Shown here one piece after another: positions 18,810-26,942 of a stretch of 64,000 bases of DNA. The notes below the pieces were generated by a model. That model made no database searches and was not told the DNA's origin. It saw nothing but the letters and a program-made list of their open reading frames with translations. The position numbers and the translations under genes are program-made. The stretch is from JAJDNS01 sp963578825. GTDB taxonomy: Bacteria > Acidobacteriota > Vicinamibacteria > Fen-336. Each line of letters starts with the position of its first letter. Within the stretch, counting starts at the first letter, position 1. The stretch spans positions 112,421 to 176,420 of the forward strand of contig CAUZDW010000002.1 in assembly GCA_963578825.1 (NCBI GenBank), in the 5' to 3' direction.

Positions 18810-19763
18810 CTACCCAATTCCATACCGGCGCCTCTTCTCCCAGAGAGCCTTGCGAGAGATGCCCAGCACTCCCGCTGCTCGTGTCTGATTCCCCTTTTCC
18901 GCTTCGAGAACGTAGCGGATGTACGCCAGCTCCACGTCCTTGAGCGTGGGCCGGCGCTTGCGACCCGCCCACAGCGTGGCCGGCTGCTCGAACACGTTCG
19001 CGGGCAATGCGGCGGGCGTGATCTCTCCCGAAGGGGTCATCAGCGCGATCCGCTCGACCAACGCTCGCAGTTCCCGCACGTTCCCCGGCCAGAGATAGCC
19101 CCGGAGAAGGTCCGCGGTCTCCGTGGCGAAGCCGGACGCTTCGGTCGACCCCCTTTCCCGCTCACGCGCGAGGAACGACTCCGCCAGGGGGACGATGTCC
19201 TCCCGTCGGCTGCGCAGCGGCGGCAAGCGCAAGGGCACGACGTTCAAGCGGTGAAAAAGATCCTCCCGAAACCGTCCGGTGCGAACCGCTTGAGCCAGAT
19301 CGATGTTCGAGGACGCCACGAACCGGACGTCCACCTCGATCAACTGCGTGCCGCCCACCCGCTCGAAGCTGCGCTCCTCCACGACCCGCAAGAGCTTCGC
19401 CTGCATGGCCGGCGTCAGGTCATGGATCTGATCGAAGTAGACGGTGCCGCCCTCGCCCATCTCGATCTTCCCCAACTTGGCCTGGCGGGCGTCGGTGAAA
19501 GCCCCCCGCTCGTGACCGAACAGCTCCGACTCGAGGAGCTCTTCCGGAATCGACGGGCAGTGAACCTTGATGAACGGTCCCGTGCTGCGAACGCCCCCGT
19601 AGTGGAGCCAGTGCGCCACGAGATCCTTGCCGGTTCCGCTCTCGCCTTCGACGAGGACGGGGCTGCGGGTGTCGGCCAGGCGGGTGACCAGTGGCAAGAG
19701 CTCACGCATGGCCCGCGAGCGCGCCACGACACCCGCCATGCTCTCCTTACCCCGGCCGCTCAT
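18810..19763 (-). CDS. sigma54-type AAA+ activator without sensor domain
   Basis: 317 residues; ATG at 19763 overlaps the rsfS stop (ATGA). The protein is only a central AAA+ domain plus a Fis-type HTH: Walker A GESGTGKD (residues 40-47), sigma54-contact loop ERGAFTDA (86-92), Walker B region GGTVYFDQIHDL, sensor and R-finger region (ASSNIDL, GRFREDLFHRLNVV), WPGNVRELRALVER, and the HTH AAGVLGISRKALWEKRRRYG. No receiver, PAS or GAF domain precedes it. The residue after the Walker B Asp111, normally Glu, is Gln, which in related AAA+ proteins impairs ATP hydrolysis. Such activators remodel sigma54 holoenzyme at -24/-12 promoters. Control would have to be by expression or a partner. Confidence 0.92.
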   Translation of the reverse strand: MSGRGKESMAGVVARSRAMRELLPLVTRLADTRSPVLVEGESGTGKDLVAHWLHYGGVRSTGPFIKVHCPSIPEELLESELFGHERGAFTDARQAKLGKIEMGEGGTVYFDQIHDLTPAMQAKLLRVVEERSFERVGGTQLIEVDVRFVASSNIDLAQAVRTGRFREDLFHRLNVVPLRLPPLRSRREDIVPLAESFLARERERGSTEASGFATETADLLRGYLWPGNVRELRALVERIALMTPSGEITPAALPANVFEQPATLWAGRKRRPTLKDVELAYIRYVLEAEKGNQTRAAGVLGISRKALWEKRRRYGIG

Positions 19764-20101
19764 TCTTCGAGCTCCATTGAGGCGCCGCCCCACAATCGTT
19801 CGAGGTCGTAGAACGCCCGGGTGGCCGGCGTGAATATGTGAACGATGAAATCACCGTAGTCGAGAAGGATCCACTCGTGACGGGGGTACCCCTCGACGTG
19901 TGTCGGCCGGTACCCGTCCTCGCGCAGGGCGTCCCTCACGGCGTCTGCGATTGCCACGAGCTGGCGTTGGTTGGTCCCCGAGACCAGGACGAAGAAATCC
20001 GTGAAGTCGGCCGCTTGGCGCAGGTCGAGGACCATCGTGTCTTCGGCCTTCTTGGCCTGCGCCGCTCGAATGGCGGCATCGACGACCGTTGGAAGGCTCA
20101 C
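19760..20101 (-). CDS. rsfS: ribosome silencing factor RsfS
   Basis: 113 residues. The GTG at 20101 overlaps the nadD stop (GTGA) and gives MSLPTVVDAAIRAAQAKKAED; longer translation runs back into nadD in another frame. Family hallmarks are VLDLRQAADFTDFFVLVSGTNQRQ, HVEGYPRHEWILLDYGD and VHIFTPATRAFYDLERLWG. RsfS binds ribosomal protein L14 and blocks subunit joining when nutrients are scarce. The nadD-rsfS pairing is widespread. Here it is also coupled to the downstream sigma54-type activator. Confidence 0.95.
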   Translation of the reverse strand: MSLPTVVDAAIRAAQAKKAEDTMVLDLRQAADFTDFFVLVSGTNQRQLVAIADAVRDALREDGYRPTHVEGYPRHEWILLDYGDFIVHIFTPATRAFYDLERLWGGASMELEE

Positions 20102-20679
20102 CTGTAGAGTCCTCGCTTGGTGATGTAATCCCAGACCGCATCCGAAACCAGAAAGCGGGCGCTCCGGCCCTCCCGAATCCGTTCCCGAACACCCGTCGCC
20201 GAGATGGGGAGGGCCGGCCCCTCGACCCGGACGACCCCCCGAGCGGAGGGGAAGGGCCGGACGGGGTTCTGTGGTGCCTGTCCCGGCCGACTCACCACCG
20301 CGACCTCGGTGAGCGCAAACAAGCGCTCGGGCTCCTTCCAGCCGATCATCTCCGGCCACGTGTCGCTGCCGACCACCAGGACGAGCGTGTCGCCCGGTCG
20401 TTCCTTGCTGAGGACCTCGAGGGTGTCGACTGTGTAGCTCGGCCCGGGCCGCTTCAGCTCGGTGTCCCAGGCGACGAAGTGCGAATGCCCGGCGCAGGCG
20501 AGGCACGCCATCGCGAAGCGATCGAGAGGGTCAGCGAGGGGACTCGCTCGGTGCGGGGGCACCGCCGAGGGTACGAACGTCACGAGCTCCAGGCCGAGCT
20601 CCTCCCGAGCGGTCTCTGCTGCCCGGAGGTGTCCAAGGTGAATGGGATCGAACGTTCCGGAGAGAACCCCGATTCTCAT
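20098..20679 (-). CDS. nadD: nicotinate-nucleotide adenylyltransferase
   Basis: 193 residues, ATG at 20679 overlapping the obgE stop (ATGA). The nucleotidyltransferase signature is GVLSGTFDPIHLGHLRAAE, with the GxFDPxHxGH motif. The second signature is ISATGVRERIREGRS (ISxTxxR). VVGSDTWPEMIGWKEPERL is also typical. The enzyme transfers AMP from ATP to nicotinate mononucleotide to make deamido-NAD. Longer open frames upstream overlap obgE and are rejected. Confidence 0.96.
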   Translation of the reverse strand: MRIGVLSGTFDPIHLGHLRAAETAREELGLELVTFVPSAVPPHRASPLADPLDRFAMACLACAGHSHFVAWDTELKRPGPSYTVDTLEVLSKERPGDTLVLVVGSDTWPEMIGWKEPERLFALTEVAVVSRPGQAPQNPVRPFPSARGVVRVEGPALPISATGVRERIREGRSARFLVSDAVWDYITKRGLYR

Positions 20680-21698
20680 TGGTTCTTCCCGAGGTGAGTC
20701 GCAGGGGCCGTGGCGATCAGCCGGAGAAGCTCGCGCTTCAACACAGCGAGACCCTCTCCGCTCACCGCCGAAACGGGCACCACACAGAGCCCCAGCTCCA
20801 GCGCCTCGGCGCGCAACCCAGGGAGCGGGTCTTGGTCTCCGACCGCGTCCCTCTTCGTGGCGGCCACGAGCTGCGGTCGCTCGAGCATGGAGGCGTCCCA
20901 GCGCCGGACCTCCTCGCGGGCGAGGCGGAGGTCTGTCACCGGATTCCGCTCGCTGGTGCCCGAGGCGTCGACGACGTGGACGAGGACTCGGGTTTTTTCC
21001 ACGTGGCGCAGGAAACGGAGTCCGAGACCGGCTCCTTCGTGGGCGCCCTCGATGATGCCGGGGATGTCGGCGGCCACGAATGTCTGATCGTCGATCTCGA
21101 CCACCCCGAGAACCGGCGTGAGCGTCGTGAACGGGTAGTCGGCGATTCGGGGTCGGGCCTCGGAGAGGCGGCTGAGCAAAGTGGACTTGCCGGCGTTGGG
21201 GAGCCCCACGAAGCCCACGTCGGCCAGGAGGCGCAGCTCCAGGCGCAGCCACCGCTCCTCCCCTTCGCCTCCCGGCTCTGTCTCCCGCGGGGCGCGATTC
21301 CGATTGGACAGGAAGGCCCGGTTGCCCCGGCCGCCGCGTCCGCCCAGGGCCACGATGAGGCGATCCCCCTCCTGCAGGACCTCTCCCACGAGATCGCCCG
21401 TCTCCTTGTCTCGAGCAGATGTGCCCGGTGGGACCTGGATCTCTCGATCCACACCGCTTCGGCCCGTTCGATTGGCAGGGCCGCCGTGGCGCCCACGCTC
21501 GGCGCGGATCTCCGTCTGGTATCGCAATGGAAGGAGGGTGTTTTGGTGGGAGACGCCCAAGAGCACCACGTCGCCCCCCTTGCCCCCTGTTCCGCCATCG
21601 GGGCCCCCACGGGGCACGTGAGCTTCACGCCGGAAGCTCAGACAGCCGCTTCCGCCGTCCCCGCCCTTGACAAAAACCTTAACCTCGTCGACGAACAT
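20676..21698 (-). CDS. obgE: Obg-family GTPase
   Basis: 340 residues. The glycine-rich Obg fold (FVKGGDGGSGCLSFRREAHV, GGPDGGTGGKGGDV, ALGGRGGRGNRAFLS) is followed by a G domain with GLPNAGKSTLLS (G1), FTTLTPVLGVV (G2), DIPGIIEGAHEGAGLG (G3), ATKRDA (G4) and VSAVSGEGL (G5). Obg binds 50S precursors and ppGpp and links ribosome maturation to growth state. It lies 37 nt after rpmA, the usual rplU-rpmA-obg order, and is coupled to nadD. The C-terminal TGS-like domain present in some Obg proteins is absent, which is common in Gram-negatives. Confidence 0.97.
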   Translation of the reverse strand: MFVDEVKVFVKGGDGGSGCLSFRREAHVPRGGPDGGTGGKGGDVVLLGVSHQNTLLPLRYQTEIRAERGRHGGPANRTGRSGVDREIQVPPGTSARDKETGDLVGEVLQEGDRLIVALGGRGGRGNRAFLSNRNRAPRETEPGGEGEERWLRLELRLLADVGFVGLPNAGKSTLLSRLSEARPRIADYPFTTLTPVLGVVEIDDQTFVAADIPGIIEGAHEGAGLGLRFLRHVEKTRVLVHVVDASGTSERNPVTDLRLAREEVRRWDASMLERPQLVAATKRDAVGDQDPLPGLRAEALELGLCVVPVSAVSGEGLAVLKRELLRLIATAPATHLGKNQ

Positions 21699-21735
21699 CG
21701 GCGACCGGCCGCGCGAGGCGGCCCGGGAGGACCGG

Positions 21736-21996
21736 CTAGCCCGCGGCGGGCAGCACAGCTACGAGCCGCCCCCTCGAGCCGTGATCCTCGAAGCGTACGA
21801 ACCCATCCACAAGGGCGAACAGCGTGTGGTCCCTACCCAGCCCGACGTTTCGCCCCGGCTTCCAGCGGGTGCCGTGCTGGCGGAGGATGATCGCCCCGCC
21901 CCGGACCGCCTGGCCTCCGAAGGCCTTCACGCCGAGCCGCTGGGAGTTGCTGTCACGGCCGTTGCGGCTGGAACCTTGACCTTTCTTGTGCGCCAT
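21736..21996 (-). CDS. rpmA: 50S ribosomal protein L27
   Basis: 86 residues, starting MAHKKGQGSSRNGRDSNSQR, the extended L27 N-terminus that reaches the peptidyl-transferase centre; no cleavable N-extension as in Firmicutes. GVKAFGGQAVRGGAIILRQHG and GRNVGLGRDHTLFALVDG are the family core. It lies 85 nt after rplU. Confidence 0.97.
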   Translation of the reverse strand: MAHKKGQGSSRNGRDSNSQRLGVKAFGGQAVRGGAIILRQHGTRWKPGRNVGLGRDHTLFALVDGFVRFEDHGSRGRLVAVLPAAG

Positions 21997-22081
21997 CTCT
22001 CGTCACTCGCTCCCGAAGGGGTCTTGTCGGAGGGTGGGAGCGGTCTCTCGCCGCTCGCCAGACGCGGGACCGCCGCCGGCC

Positions 22082-22393
22082 TCAGGCCTCGACCCGCTCG
22101 ATCTTCACCGCCGTGAACGACTGGCGATGTCCTTTCGTCCGCCGATAGTGCTTCCGCCGCTTGTGCTTGAAGACCCGGACCTTCCGATCGCGGCCCTGCT
22201 CGACCACCGTGCCCACGACCGCGGCGTTCTCCAGCCGGGGGGCGCCCACCTGAACGTCGTCCTCCCCGCCCACGAAGAGAACGTCGTCCAGGGTCACGCT
22301 GGCGCCGACCTCGGCGTCGAGGAGCTCGAAACGCACAACCTCCCCGGGCACGACCCGGTACTGCTTTCCGCCAGTCCTGATGATCGCGTACAC
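22082..22393 (-). CDS. rplU: 50S ribosomal protein L21
   Basis: 103 residues from a GTG start at 22393, with AAGGAG about 11 nt upstream. MYAIIRTGGKQYRV, VGTVVEQGRDRKVRVFKHKR and RKHYRRTKGHRQSFTAVKI are hallmark L21 sequences. It is the first gene of the rplU-rpmA-obgE-nadD-rsfS run and has a good promoter about 40 nt upstream. Confidence 0.97.
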   Translation of the reverse strand: MYAIIRTGGKQYRVVPGEVVRFELLDAEVGASVTLDDVLFVGGEDDVQVGAPRLENAAVVGTVVEQGRDRKVRVFKHKRRKHYRRTKGHRQSFTAVKIERVEA

Positions 22394-22430
22394 CGTCTAG
22401 GTCTCCTTACGGTCCACCCACGAAACGGTA

Positions 22431-22459
22431 ACTATATCCGGGGTGCAGGGCGTCGTCAA
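22431..22459 (-). promoter_or_regulatory. strong sigma70-type promoter for rplU-rpmA-obgE
   Basis: On the minus strand, TTGACG (22459-22454) is separated by exactly 17 nt from TATAGT (22436-22431). Transcription would begin near 22424, giving a leader of about 30 nt with the SD AAGGAG. It is one of the two clearest promoters in the window. Confidence 0.75.
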
Positions 22460-22492
22460 ACCGAGCCCGGTGACGAGCTCCCAGAGTTCAGC

Positions 22493-25492
22493 TCAGAAGT
22501 CGTATCCCATCCAGAAGCCGAAGTCCCAGCTGTTGCTCGTGACCGCGAAGTCGGTGAGCTTCGTCCAGTCGAAGTGCATCGGGTAGCCGAGGAGGAACAG
22601 CTGCAGCCCGAAGCCGTACGACGCCCGGCCGTCCTCGAGACGCCAGCCCGTGGTCGGCTCGCCGAAGACAGGGTCGTTGATGAAGGAGAAGCCCGGCTCA
22701 CTCGACGAGAACTGGTAGGGCTCGCCCTGGAACTTCGCCCCACCCATCCCGATGAAGGCGGTGCCACGGATGGGCCCGATCACGCCGATCGGTGTGATCG
22801 CCAGGTCGATGATGGGGATGCGGAGCTCGGCGTTGGCGAAGAAGCCCTGGTTGCCGGCGAAGCTGTAGTTCGGATAGCCCCTGAGCTCCGCGTTGCCGCC
22901 GAAGTAGAAGTAATCCGGGTTGTCGCCGGTCGAGTAGAAGCCCCGGGCGCGGATGGCGAGGAGCGACGACGTCGAGCCGAGCCGGAGGTACTTTCTGAGA
23001 TCGACGTCCACTGTCTGCCGCTGCAGGAGGCTGCCGACGCCCGGGGCCAGGCGGACTCCGACCCGGTAGGTGCTCCCGCTGATCGGGCCGAACCGGGCGA
23101 AGCGGGTCGTCTCCTGGACGAGGTACGCGGAGACGGGCGTCGACCAGCCGTTGTTGATGAAGCACGGCACCCCGAGCGCAATCGCGTTGGCGCACACCTG
23201 CCCTTCGACCGCGGGGTTGTTGTAGCCCGTGTCGGTCCGCATGACCCCGACGCTCAACTCGACGCGGCGGAACTTGTCGAGGGGGTACTGTCCAAAGAAC
23301 TGCGCGCCGGTCAGGCGCTGCGTGGCGATCGTGGCGTCGCGGGTGATGTCCCTGTACCCGGTCCCTGGAAACGTGCCGTACGGGTTGGCGAAGAAGAACT
23401 GCGTCAAATCGAAGACGTTCGCACCGTACTGGAAACGGCTGGCCAGGTTGGTGTAGCGCACGTCATACGAGCGGTAGCTCCGGATCGACAGGACCTGGAA
23501 GGTGAACAGCTGATCGCCGAGCACGTCGGTCATGGCCACGGCGGTGCCACCGTAGAAGTCGCCACTCGAGGTGACGCCCACGTTGATCGGCGGCCGGTTG
23601 GCCAGATACAGCCCCTCGAACAGCCCCTTTCGCCGCTTGTTCTCCGGGATCACGTCATGGGAAATGTCGGGTTGGAAGTCCAGGATCCCCTCGGAAACGG
23701 CGCGCACCCCCTGGTCGATCTCCTTCATCGGATCTGCCGTGTCCTGTGTGTGGAGCCTGTACTCGCCCTTGAAGTACGTGATGAAGGCGAGGCGGTCACC
23801 CTCGGGCCCGGAGACCGGGGCCGGGGCCATTGCGCCCCCGAAGACCTCGGTGTACTGCTGGATCGCCCCGGTCTGGAGGTCGAGGCCCCGGAGGTTGAAG
23901 ATGTCGTTGTCCTCGTCCGAGGAGTAGTAGATCGTGTTGCCTTCCGGCGAGAAGTAGGGAGCCGTGTCGTCGAAGGGGCCGAACGTCAGCTGCGTCTTGC
24001 GGGAAGGGTCGTCGAGGGGGAACGCGTAGATCTTTCGATTGCCGCTGACGTTGCGCTCGTACACGATGAGCTTGCCATCGGGCGAGACCTGGGGGTTGTT
24101 GTCGTAGAAGTCGTCCCTGGTCAGGTTTTCGACCGTACCGGTCTCCATGTCCAGCTTCCAGATGTCGGCCACCCCTTCGCGGAGGCCCGCGAAGACCGCG
24201 TGCCGGCCGTCGGGGAGAAGCGCCGGCGCCTGGGGCTGGTCGAGGGGGACTCTTATCTTCTTCTTGATCTTCCCGTCCAGCACCGAGACGAGAAAAAGGC
24301 TGCGCCCCTTGCCCGTCCGTCCGAAGAACGCCACATGGTCTCCCCCCGGATCGAACGCCAGCGAGCGGCCCGCCACCCACTCGCTGTTCAGCGAGAGCCC
24401 CTCGAAGGCCGAAGAGAAGCCGGGCGTCAGGTTCTTGACCACCGTCCCGTCTCGGGTCGAGATCAGCACGATGTCAGCCTCGGAATCCTTCGTGTTGACG
24501 GTGATGATCGCCGCGATCTGGCCCGACGGGCTCGGGGTGAAACCGTAGGCCTGCGTGTAGGGACCCTTCCGGATGTCGGGCGAGAGATCGCGCCCGAAGT
24601 CGTCGGGGCGCTGAAGGTCCCGATAGGGCTTGAACCGCTCCTTCAGCCATCGCTCGAAGTCGTTGTCGAACTCCTCGGGGGTCGTGCGGAAGGCCTGCCG
24701 GAAGAGGTTCTGTGTCGAGCCGCCGAGGAGCCCCTTGCGCATGGCGTAGAGGAACTGGCGGATTCCCTCCTTGCCGTAGCGGCTCTCGATGAACTCGAAC
24801 GCGGCGTGGCCGAGGTTGTACACGAGCCGACCGGACAGGGGTTGAAACGCCGCCTGCGACAGCTTCGGGACACGGTCGGTGATCGCGGCGTCGCGAACCA
24901 TCATCAGGTCGAGGGGCTCCCAGATGCCCCGGAAATAGTCTGCGAGGCCCTCGTCCACCCACAGCGGGATGGGGCTCTGTGAGATGCCGAAGCCGATCCC
25001 CCGGGGGATCAGGTCGAAGGCGAATGCGTGGACCATCTCATGTGTGATGAGCCCCTGGAGCTGATCGGGCGGCTCGTCGATGGGGAGCACGATGCGGTTC
25101 TTGACCGGCTCGGTGAACGCCGCCACCCCCTCCGGGACGAAGGCGGGGAAGAGGTTTGTCTGCTCGAACTCGGAGTGGGTCTTGTAGAAGATGACCGGAA
25201 TCGGGGCCGACATCTCGTGCTTGAGCCCGGTCGAGATCTGGAGGTAGGAGCTCTCGAGGTACGAGACCAGCCGCCCGAGGTGCTGCTCGAACTCGGGGTA
25301 GTAGTAGACCTCGAAGTGGGGGCTCTTGTAGATCCGCCACGCGAAGTTGTCGTATTTGACCTTGTTCTTTCCGTAGTACGGGATGTACTGGGCTGCAATC
25401 TCCGGCGGTGCGGCAAGAGCGACCAAGCTCAGCAGCACAGGGGTGGCGCCGAAACGACGCCACCCGTTCCTGGTTCGAAACATCGTACGCAT
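22493..25492 (-). CDS. gluzincin protease - TolB-like propeller - outer-membrane barrel protein
   Basis: 999 residues. Signal peptide (PVLLSLVALAAPPEIAAQ), then a peptidase-MA-like domain with HEMVH (residues 151-155) and downstream Glu181 in LWVDEGLADYF, a complete gluzincin zinc site. The middle (about 310-640) has PD40/TolB-type blades, for example VSPDGKLIVYERN and FSPEGNTIYYSSDED. The C-terminal third looks like a transmembrane beta-barrel (many alternating aromatic strands) and ends in GYDF with a terminal Phe, the outer-membrane assembly signal. It is probably an outer-membrane-anchored metalloprotease facing the periplasm or surface; substrate unknown. Ten nt upstream lies a lipoprotein gene and then a TPR gene, probably the same operon. 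Confidence 0.88.
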   Translation of the reverse strand: MRTMFRTRNGWRRFGATPVLLSLVALAAPPEIAAQYIPYYGKNKVKYDNFAWRIYKSPHFEVYYYPEFEQHLGRLVSYLESSYLQISTGLKHEMSAPIPVIFYKTHSEFEQTNLFPAFVPEGVAAFTEPVKNRIVLPIDEPPDQLQGLITHEMVHAFAFDLIPRGIGFGISQSPIPLWVDEGLADYFRGIWEPLDLMMVRDAAITDRVPKLSQAAFQPLSGRLVYNLGHAAFEFIESRYGKEGIRQFLYAMRKGLLGGSTQNLFRQAFRTTPEEFDNDFERWLKERFKPYRDLQRPDDFGRDLSPDIRKGPYTQAYGFTPSPSGQIAAIITVNTKDSEADIVLISTRDGTVVKNLTPGFSSAFEGLSLNSEWVAGRSLAFDPGGDHVAFFGRTGKGRSLFLVSVLDGKIKKKIRVPLDQPQAPALLPDGRHAVFAGLREGVADIWKLDMETGTVENLTRDDFYDNNPQVSPDGKLIVYERNVSGNRKIYAFPLDDPSRKTQLTFGPFDDTAPYFSPEGNTIYYSSDEDNDIFNLRGLDLQTGAIQQYTEVFGGAMAPAPVSGPEGDRLAFITYFKGEYRLHTQDTADPMKEIDQGVRAVSEGILDFQPDISHDVIPENKRRKGLFEGLYLANRPPINVGVTSSGDFYGGTAVAMTDVLGDQLFTFQVLSIRSYRSYDVRYTNLASRFQYGANVFDLTQFFFANPYGTFPGTGYRDITRDATIATQRLTGAQFFGQYPLDKFRRVELSVGVMRTDTGYNNPAVEGQVCANAIALGVPCFINNGWSTPVSAYLVQETTRFARFGPISGSTYRVGVRLAPGVGSLLQRQTVDVDLRKYLRLGSTSSLLAIRARGFYSTGDNPDYFYFGGNAELRGYPNYSFAGNQGFFANAELRIPIIDLAITPIGVIGPIRGTAFIGMGGAKFQGEPYQFSSSEPGFSFINDPVFGEPTTGWRLEDGRASYGFGLQLFLLGYPMHFDWTKLTDFAVTSNSWDFGFWMGYDF

Positions 25493-25502
25493 CGGGGATC
25501 CC

Positions 25503-26240
25503 CTAACGCAGAAGGACGCGCGTCCCGCGGATTCTCTGGGGCGTGATCACCCCGAGGAAGTTGGGCAGGAGGCGGTCCATGAGCTCGAAATAGGAGGACA
25601 GCGGGGAAACCCGCTGCCGCTCTCCGTAGAGCACTTCTTCGGTGAAGCGTTCCTTGTGAATGAGCTCGCCCGTCTTGGAGTCTATGAAGTAGAGCTCGGC
25701 GCTGAGGGTGAAGCCCTTCCGCTCTGCATACCGGTTGCCGCGCACGAGGCGAGGGCTCCCGCCCGTGTCCCGTACGACCCGCTCCTCCGGCTGGAAGCCG
25801 GAGCGGTTCTGGCCCTGGAAGCCGAGCCGTCCGGTCACGATGAGAGGCTGCTGGTACTCCTCTCCCATCTTCCGCCAGAACTCCGGGTCCTCGAGGAGAC
25901 GATCGGCCTCGAGAGCGTATTGCTCCTTCTCTTCGCTGACGTAGGAGCCCTCTTCGTCCAACCGCGCGAGGATGTTGTCGAGCGCGTCCTGCAACGGAGG
26001 CCGGTCGGGCTCGAGCACCTGGATGCGGGTGTTGGATCGGAGCTGGTTCTGCAGCAGTCGCGAGGTCTCTGCGGAGAGGTCGACGTCGACGTCCTGCAGG
26101 TTGGTCACGAAGCCGGCGATCAGGATCCGCCTGAAGCGGCTGACGTCCAGCTTGGATTTGAGCGGTGTCTCGACTGGCACCTCGACGAAGGAGGCACAGC
26201 CGGAGACGAGTACGGCAAAGAGCAGGGCAACACCACGCAT
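25503..26240 (-). CDS. predicted outer-membrane lipoprotein
   Basis: 245 residues from ATG 26240. The N-terminus MRGVALLFAVLVSGCASF has a clear lipobox ending at Cys15. The region RRILIAGFVTNLQDVDVDLS followed by LLQNQLRS resembles the opening of CsgG-like or polymer-export lipoproteins (beta strand then helix), but I cannot assign it. DSKTGELIHKERFTEEVLYG is another ordered stretch. It is 2 nt downstream of the TPR gene and 10 nt upstream of the protease-barrel gene, so a joint envelope function is likely. Confidence 0.75.
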   Translation of the reverse strand: MRGVALLFAVLVSGCASFVEVPVETPLKSKLDVSRFRRILIAGFVTNLQDVDVDLSAETSRLLQNQLRSNTRIQVLEPDRPPLQDALDNILARLDEEGSYVSEEKEQYALEADRLLEDPEFWRKMGEEYQQPLIVTGRLGFQGQNRSGFQPEERVVRDTGGSPRLVRGNRYAERKGFTLSAELYFIDSKTGELIHKERFTEEVLYGERQRVSPLSSYFELMDRLLPNFLGVITPQRIRGTRVLLR

Positions 26241-26242
26241 GG

Positions 26243-26611
26243 TCAGCGCCTCCTCCTCCGCTTCTTGCGGTTGCGCTTGTCGTCGGCCTCGCGGAAGAGG
26301 TCGTAGTTCTGCTGGATGTAGAGGTCGTTGGGCTTGAGCTCGAGTGCCCGCTCGTAGTTCTCGCGGGCTTTTTGGAAGTCGCCCATCTGCTCGAGTGCCA
26401 CGGCCAGGTTGTTGAGGGCAGATGAGTTCTGAGGGTCGTCTTGGACGGCCTTCTCGAAGCGGAACAGCGCCTCGCGCCACATGCCCTTCTGCGCGACATC
26501 GATCCCGAACTTCACCTCCAGGGCGGACTTGCTCGCCGCCGGAGCCGAAACAGGGCCGAGGAAGAAGAAGGGGAGTAGTAAAAGCGCCCGCTTCACCGTG
26601 AGCCTCCTCAT
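26243..26611 (-). CDS. exported TPR protein
   Basis: 122 residues, ATG 26611 (MRRLTVKRALLLLPFFFLG); a signal peptide with cleavage likely near PAA-SK. The mature part has two to three TPR motifs (GMWREALFRFEKAVQDDPQN, LNNLAVALEQMGDFQKARENYERAL) and a very basic end (KRNRKKRRRRR). It is probably a periplasmic scaffold for the two downstream envelope genes. There is no strong SD; a GTG at codon 6 is an alternative start. Confidence 0.75.
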   Translation of the reverse strand: MRRLTVKRALLLLPFFFLGPVSAPAASKSALEVKFGIDVAQKGMWREALFRFEKAVQDDPQNSSALNNLAVALEQMGDFQKARENYERALELKPNDLYIQQNYDLFREADDKRNRKKRRRRR

Positions 26612-26628
26612 CAAAGGGAATCCAATCG

Positions 26629-26657
26629 ATGGTAGCCGTCGGTTCGGGGCAAAGCAA
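26629..26657 (-). promoter_or_regulatory. sigma70-type promoter for the TPR/lipoprotein/protease operon
   Basis: Minus strand: TTGCTT (26657-26652), 17-nt spacer, TACCAT (26634-26629), then about 17 nt to the ATG at 26611. The -10 is imperfect. Confidence 0.4.
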
Positions 26658-26872
26658 GGCAGGTGCCAGAGGACTCGCCGGCGGCGTGCAGGTGGCTGCC
26701 TGGGGCCCGGGCTGCTGCGCAATCCCATGCTCTATGCATACCTCACACCGGCCGATTCGGATGTCAAATCATTGCAAATCAGCCGGTCTGGTGCGCCCCG
26801 GGCGCGGGCTGACGCCCCGGGGGGACAGTGGCTGATCACCTCTGCGGACAGAAAGCCCGGAGTCTCCGGACC

Positions 26873-26900
26873 TTGACAGGCACGGGTTCGGCTCTAGAAT
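26873..26900 (+). promoter_or_regulatory. strong sigma70-type promoter for dprA-topA
   Basis: TTGACA (26873-26878), a 16-nt spacer and TAGAAT (26895-26900), 42 nt before the dprA ATG. The -35 is perfect consensus and the -10 differs by one base. Confidence 0.75.
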
Positions 26901-26942
26901 CAGGCGCTCTCCCCGGGACACCCATCAAAGGACACGCCCAGA

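Larger units (their letters stand above)
26612..26942 (+). other. 331-bp divergent intergenic region
   Basis: No gene is visible here. It holds divergent promoters for the TPR-lipoprotein-protease operon (minus) and dprA-topA (plus). Between them is a GC-rich palindromic stretch, GCGCCCCGGGCGC near 26791-26803 and CGCCCCGGGG near 26812-26822, that could form hairpins on either strand. No tRNA-like or coding signal was found. Confidence 0.6.

Noticed and set aside
21986..24982. 998-codon plus-strand frame antisense to the protease-propeller-barrel gene
   Set aside because: Mirror image of a gene with clear signal peptide, zinc motif and barrel end; composition (Val/Glu/Arg/Asp-rich) is typical antisense.
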